Source: JAISST01 sp050434145
GTDB lineage: Bacteria > Fusobacteriota > Fusobacteriia > Fusobacteriales > Fusobacteriaceae
Assembly (NCBI RefSeq): GCF_050434145.1
Contig: NZ_JBNPVX010000044.1
Coordinates: 1-19,352, forward strand
Direction of reading: 5' to 3'
DNA: 19,352 bases
Shown here: in pieces, positions 15,806 to 19,352 of the stretch
Numbering within the stretch: the stretch's first letter is position 1
How the letters are laid out: every line of letters starts with the position of its first letter
Notes under the pieces: model-generated
What the model was told of the DNA's origin: nothing
What the model saw: the letters and a program-made list of their open reading frames with translations, nothing else
The model's database searches: none
Program-made: the position numbers and the translations under genes

Positions 15806-16108
15806 ATGTTGAAAGGAATAGATCAAAGAGTTATATTTGGTGTTCTTTATGGTGGAATGATTATATTTTTTTGGATGTGGTCTAGAAATAAGAAAAAGAA
15901 AGAAAAAGAAATAATGGAATCTTTGAGAGAAGGTTGTGATGTTATTATTCCTGGTGGAATAAAAGGTCATGTTGTCAAGCTAGACAGTCACTTTGCTGAA
16001 GTAAAGATAGCTAAAGGATTCAACATAACAATTAAAAGGGCTTCAATAGTTCCTATATCGACTTCTTCATTTACTACTACAACTAGTAAAACTGAGGAAA
16101 AGAAATAA
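15806..16108 (+). CDS. yajC: Preprotein translocase accessory subunit YajC
   Basis: YajC associates with SecDF at the SecYEG translocon. This 100-residue protein has one membrane segment (about 9-25), a basic stretch NKKKKEKEIMESL and the family core EGCDVIIPGGIKGHVVKL, then FAEVKIAKGFNITIKRASI. The Ser/Thr-rich tail is disordered. ATG 15806 is chosen because AGGAGGA (15794-15800) precedes it; the frame stays open to ATG 15740, but that codon lies inside the promoter. It is the first gene of an envelope operon, 33 bases before the amidase gene. Confidence 0.93.
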   Translation: MLKGIDQRVIFGVLYGGMIIFFWMWSRNKKKKEKEIMESLREGCDVIIPGGIKGHVVKLDSHFAEVKIAKGFNITIKRASIVPISTSSFTTTTSKTEEKK

Positions 16109-16141
16109 GTAAAAATTTATTAATTACATGGAGAAAGATTT

Positions 16142-17179
16142 ATGAAAAAAGTTATAAGATTAATAATTATTGGAATATTATCAATTATCATTACATTACC
16201 TTCATTTTCTGGGACAATGAATTCAGTACGTTTGAGAAGTGGGGCTCTTACTATTGGATTTAAAGGTGGTATTGATGCAAAACCTAAAGTTGAATATGAT
16301 AAAATAAATCGGTTACTATATATTGAGTTCCCTAAGACAGATATAGCCAATAAAATTACTGCACCAAGAGCAGATGGAAGATATGTAGAAAATATAGATA
16401 TAATGGACAATGGGACTTCTGTTGGGATATTTATTACATTGGGAAAAAATATTAGTTATTCTGCCAATCAAAGAGGAAGCAATTATACTGTAACTTTTGG
16501 TAGTAAAAAGCAATACACTATAGCAATAGATGCTGGGCATGGTGGTCATGATCCAGGAGCTCAAAGTAGGACTAAACAATACCAAGAAAAACATTTAGCA
16601 CTTGCTGTTGCAAAGTATTTGAAGCAAGAATTACAAGGAGATTTCAATATCATAATGACAAGAGAGACAGATGTTTTTATTCCACTTTCTCAAAGACCTG
16701 CAATGGCCAATGGTGGTGGGAGAAGACTCAAAGCTGATTTCTTTATAAGTGTACATATTAATGCATCCACTAATAGAAAGGCTACTGGTACAGATGTATT
16801 CTTTTTCTCTACAGAAAAGGTTTCTGCATATGCTCAAAAGATTGCTGCATTTGAAAATAGTTTTGCTGATGACAATAAAGGTGGAGATACTATTAAGCAA
16901 ATAATGGGGGATCTAGCATATAGGAAAAGTCAAGAACAATCTATCAAACTAGCTGGCCCTGTATGTACTGCAATAGCAAGATCACTTGGTTTGACTGATA
17001 AAGGGATACATGGGGCAAATTTTGCGGTATTAAGAGGATTTGATGGACCAGGAGTTCTTTTGGAATTAGGATTTATTAGTAATGATAGTGATGTAAAAAT
17101 TCTTACCAATTCAGGTAAACAGAGAGCTGCTGCTAAAGCTGTTGCTAGTGAAGTCAGAAAATATTTCTATTCGAGGTGA
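16142..17179 (+). CDS. Secreted N-acetylmuramoyl-L-alanine amidase (AMIN + Amidase_3)
   Basis: This zinc enzyme cuts the bond between N-acetylmuramic acid and L-alanine in peptidoglycan, usually for daughter-cell separation. It has 345 residues: a Sec signal peptide (1-24, basic start then hydrophobic core ending SFSG), an AMIN targeting domain (about 27-120) and an Amidase_3 domain (about 124-345). Zinc ligands are H133 in DAGHGGHDPG, E149 in QEKHLAL and H205 in SVHINAS; the catalytic glutamate is E308 in LLELGFISN. All are present, so it should be active. AMIN plus Amidase_3 without cell-wall repeats resembles AmiC of Gram-negatives and suggests a periplasmic site. It sits between yajC and a GerMN-domain gene, which fits a cell-envelope operon. 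Confidence 0.93.
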   Translation: MKKVIRLIIIGILSIIITLPSFSGTMNSVRLRSGALTIGFKGGIDAKPKVEYDKINRLLYIEFPKTDIANKITAPRADGRYVENIDIMDNGTSVGIFITLGKNISYSANQRGSNYTVTFGSKKQYTIAIDAGHGGHDPGAQSRTKQYQEKHLALAVAKYLKQELQGDFNIIMTRETDVFIPLSQRPAMANGGGRRLKADFFISVHINASTNRKATGTDVFFFSTEKVSAYAQKIAAFENSFADDNKGGDTIKQIMGDLAYRKSQEQSIKLAGPVCTAIARSLGLTDKGIHGANFAVLRGFDGPGVLLELGFISNDSDVKILTNSGKQRAAAKAVASEVRKYFYSR

Positions 17180-17184
17180 TGGTA

Positions 17185-17712
17185 TTGAATTTAAGAAAAT
17201 TTAAAAGACTTTTTATTGTTTCGGCTTTATGGGGAGTTACAATATTTAGTGGGGTGTATTTTATAGCTTTAAATAGTAGAGAAAAGTCTATAAAAGAAGT
17301 GAAGACTCTTGTGAAAAAACAAGTAAATAAAAAAATTGAAAAGATTACTTTTTATATTCCAAATAATGATTTTAGTGCTCTTGATAAAGTCAGTGAAGAT
17401 ATTACAGAAAGTGAGTCAAATAAAGAAAAAATTGTTAAAGTTGTAAATAAAAATATTGATATTCTTGTAGAAAAGAAATTTTTATCTGATCGAAAAATGA
17501 ATTTACATAATGCTTATATAAGTAATAAAATTTTGTATCTTGATTTCAGTTTTTCTATAGGTGAACTTGATGCAGAAAATGCCAAAAATACTTTAATTAT
17601 TCAGTCATTAGTCAATTCAGTCACTGAGATAGATGGGATAGAGAAAGTAAAATTTATTATAAATGGAAATGAAGGAAAAAAATTGTTAGCAAAATATTAT
17701 ACACATAGTTAA
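17185..17712 (+). CDS. Membrane-anchored GerMN-domain protein
   Basis: This 175-residue protein has an N-terminal membrane segment (about 8-28) and a single extracytoplasmic GerMN domain. The domain signature is visible as NAYISNKILYLDFSFSIGEL, then QSLVNSVTEIDGIEKVKFII and NGNEGKKL. GerMN domains occur in the germination protein GerM and in many non-spore proteins; they are thought to bind peptidoglycan or partner proteins. TTG 17185 is chosen because GAGGTGAT (17173-17180), a near-perfect ribosome binding site overlapping the amidase stop, is correctly spaced for it. GTG 17176 and ATG 17179 lie within or too close to that site. Close coupling to the amidase suggests a shared role in wall turnover, by inference. 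It need not imply sporulation. Confidence 0.8.
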   Translation: MNLRKFKRLFIVSALWGVTIFSGVYFIALNSREKSIKEVKTLVKKQVNKKIEKITFYIPNNDFSALDKVSEDITESESNKEKIVKVVNKNIDILVEKKFLSDRKMNLHNAYISNKILYLDFSFSIGELDAENAKNTLIIQSLVNSVTEIDGIEKVKFIINGNEGKKLLAKYYTHS

Positions 17713-17717
17713 AATAA

Positions 17718-17757
17718 AAGCTGCTGGTAAATAGTCATACCAGCAACTTTTTTTAAT
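17718..17757. terminator. Two-way terminator between gerMN and argH
   Basis: A 12-position stem with one mismatch (17718-17729 with 17738-17749, core GCTGGTA/TACCAGC) has T7 after it on the + strand and TTTTATTTT after it on the minus strand. It can end both converging transcripts. Confidence 0.85.
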
Positions 17758-17765
17758 TTTATATA

Positions 17766-19184
17766 TTAATCAAGGATATTATTTAGCTTATAATTCATAA
17801 TTTTATCCTCATTTTCTTTTACAAAACTATCTATAAATTCTGTGTGAGCTTTTACTATTTGACTATTAGGCCCCCCCAATGTTTTCCTTTCTTCTACACT
17901 GGTTTCTATTTTGATTTTGTCATATAAATCATTTTCAAATAGTTCAGAGTATTTCTTATATTCCAAAAGTGGTAATCTATCCAATGTAATATGATTTTCT
18001 ATACAAAGAGCAACAAGTCCACCCACTAATTTATAAGCATCTCTAAAGCTCATTCCTTTGTTAGTCAAATAATCAGCAATATCTGTAGCTTCCATAAAAC
18101 CTTTTGCAGATGATAATCTCATTACTTCTTTATTGATTTTCATTGTTTCGACCATACCATAGAAGACTAACAGACATCCTTTGACAGTATCAACACAATC
18201 AAAAAAGGCTTCTTTATCTTCTTGCATATCTTTATTATAAGCTAGCGGAATTCCTTTCATAACAGTCAAAAGTCCTACCAAGTCACCAAAAACCCTTCCA
18301 CTTTTTCCTCGTATCAATTCTGCTGCATCAGGATTCTTTTTTTGAGGCATAATACTACTTCCAGTTGAGAAGGCATCACTTAGTTCAATATAATTGTAGT
18401 CATTGGAAGTATATATAATAATTTCTTCACAAAATCTGGATAAGTGTACCATTATTAATGATAATGCATTCATTGTTTCGATTAAATAATCCCTATCACT
18501 GACTCCATCAAGACTATTCCATGTTGGTCCTGCAAATCCTAATAATTGGCTAGTGTAGTTTCTATCTATATTATAAGTAGTTCCTGCCAATGCAGCACTT
18601 CCTAATGGGGAATAATTCAATATTTCTAATGCATTTCCAAGACGTATAAAATCTCTTCTAAACATTTCGACATAGGCCATTAAGTAATGGGCAAATGAGA
18701 TAGGTTGAGCTTTTTGCAGATGTGTGAAGCCAGGCATATAAGTATTTAAATGATTTTTTGCCATTCTGTTTAACAATTCTATTAATGATAAAATTTGAGC
18801 TTGTACTTTGATTATTTCATCTTTGGTAAATAATTTCATATCTAATGCAACCTGATCATTTCGACTTCTTCCAGTATGAAGTTTTTTTCCAGTGTTACCA
18901 ATTTTTTCTATTAATAATTTTTCAACATTCATATGTATATCTTCATATTCAACAGAAAACTCTACCTTACCAGCATCCATATCTTTCAAGATTTCTAATA
19001 ATGCTTTTTCTATTAATCTGCCTTCATCCTCAGATACTATTTTGCTTTTAATGAGTCCTCTTACATGAGCAATACTTCCCATGATGTCATATTTATATAG
19101 TCTTTTATCAAATTTTATTGAAGAATGGAAATCTAATATTAAATCACTTGCTTTTTCTTTGAATCTACCTGAAAAAAACTGCAT
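17766..19184 (-). CDS. argH: Argininosuccinate lyase
   Basis: ArgH splits argininosuccinate into arginine and fumarate, the last step of arginine synthesis, as a cytosolic homotetramer. The 472-residue sequence has KLHTGRSRNDQVALDMKL (101-118), GFTHLQKAQP with the catalytic histidine near 155, and the fumarase/lyase signature TGSSIMPQKKNPD (274-286) containing the catalytic serine. All active-site blocks are present. ATG 19184 is preferred because GAGGTGAT is 4 bases upstream; the GTG at 19193 lies within that site. The gene stands alone: argG is not visible, although upstream sequence ends at 19352. Near the 3' end a G7 run on the coding strand (17871-17877) encodes Leu-Gly-Gly. Confidence 0.96.
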   Translation of the reverse strand: MQFFSGRFKEKASDLILDFHSSIKFDKRLYKYDIMGSIAHVRGLIKSKIVSEDEGRLIEKALLEILKDMDAGKVEFSVEYEDIHMNVEKLLIEKIGNTGKKLHTGRSRNDQVALDMKLFTKDEIIKVQAQILSLIELLNRMAKNHLNTYMPGFTHLQKAQPISFAHYLMAYVEMFRRDFIRLGNALEILNYSPLGSAALAGTTYNIDRNYTSQLLGFAGPTWNSLDGVSDRDYLIETMNALSLIMVHLSRFCEEIIIYTSNDYNYIELSDAFSTGSSIMPQKKNPDAAELIRGKSGRVFGDLVGLLTVMKGIPLAYNKDMQEDKEAFFDCVDTVKGCLLVFYGMVETMKINKEVMRLSSAKGFMEATDIADYLTNKGMSFRDAYKLVGGLVALCIENHITLDRLPLLEYKKYSELFENDLYDKIKIETSVEERKTLGGPNSQIVKAHTEFIDSFVKENEDKIMNYKLNNILD

Positions 19185-19214
19185 CTTTATCACCTCACTG
19201 TGTTATATTATAAG

Positions 19215-19243
19215 ATACTACTACTTTATCTTGAAAGTGTCAA
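19215..19243 (-). promoter_or_regulatory. Probable argH promoter
   Basis: A consensus -35 TTGACA (19238-19243), 17 bases and TAGTAT (19215-19220, 4/6) would start transcription near 19208, about 24 bases before the ATG. A TATAAT (19207-19212) is nearby but has no good -35. Confidence 0.5.
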
Positions 19244-19270
19244 TAATTATCTGATTTATGGTAGTGTCAA
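19236..19270 (-). repeat. Direct repeat TTGACACT upstream of argH
   Basis: TTGACACT occurs at 19236-19243 and 19263-19270 on the minus strand, 27 bases apart. They may be the -35 boxes of two promoters or operator half-sites. No clear ARG box (TGAAT-like dyad) was found in the visible upstream region. Confidence 0.45.
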
Positions 19271-19352
19271 GTTTTTGTAGGGATTTTATCTAAATATTAT
19301 TTGAGAATCCCATGAAATACGCTATAATTCTTCATTACATATTATATTTTTA

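Noticed and set aside
19296..19345. ArgR operator upstream of argH
   Set aside because: TGAA and TTCA half-sites exist, but their spacing does not fit the 18-base ARG box.
1..19352. CRISPR arrays, insertion sequences, tRNA/rRNA genes or a defence cluster
   Set aside because: No regularly spaced repeats, transposase, integrase, nuclease or structured RNA gene signature was seen on either strand.

Overview
The window comes from a low-GC anaerobic bacterium with strong AGGAGG-type ribosome binding sites and frequent TTG/GTG starts. A HrcA/CIRCE-controlled hrcA-grpE-dnaK-dnaJ operon, a methionine gamma-lyase and a secreted AMIN plus Amidase_3 amidase next to yajC fit Fusobacteriota best in my judgement (the DnaK sequence also reads that way). 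A Clostridia/Tissierellia-type Firmicute cannot be excluded without a search. No mobile element, CRISPR array, rRNA or tRNA gene was seen. Most of the window is core genome.

Layout. Positions 2-1689 (+) hold the 3' end of a methionine gamma-lyase gene followed by an NhaC-family transporter; together they look like a methionine uptake and degradation pair. Positions 1795-2889 (+) hold an unrecognised 364-residue cytosolic protein with its own promoter and terminator. Convergent to it, 2994-5642 (-) is a Ca2+-type P-type ATPase with a TTG start. Next on the minus strand are an ACT-domain protein and its conserved partner UPF0210 (7595-5952), then a CPA-type cation/proton antiporter (9897-7789) whose first TrkA_C domain is split by about 144 extra residues.

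Positions 10317-15442 (-) are the heat-shock operon hrcA-grpE-dnaK-dnaJ. A perfect CIRCE operator and a sigma-A-type promoter lie upstream of hrcA, and the spacers between genes carry hairpins and dyads. Divergent from hrcA, 15806-17712 (+) is a compact envelope operon: yajC, an N-acetylmuramoyl-L-alanine amidase and a membrane-anchored GerMN-domain protein. It ends at a two-way terminator shared with argH (19184-17766, -).

The least explained material is in three places. The leaders of the two cation transporters (about 5690-5880 and 9920-10070) share diverged sequence blocks in the same order and orientation. The antiporter has an insertion inside a regulatory domain. The unknown gene at 1795 has no assignable function.
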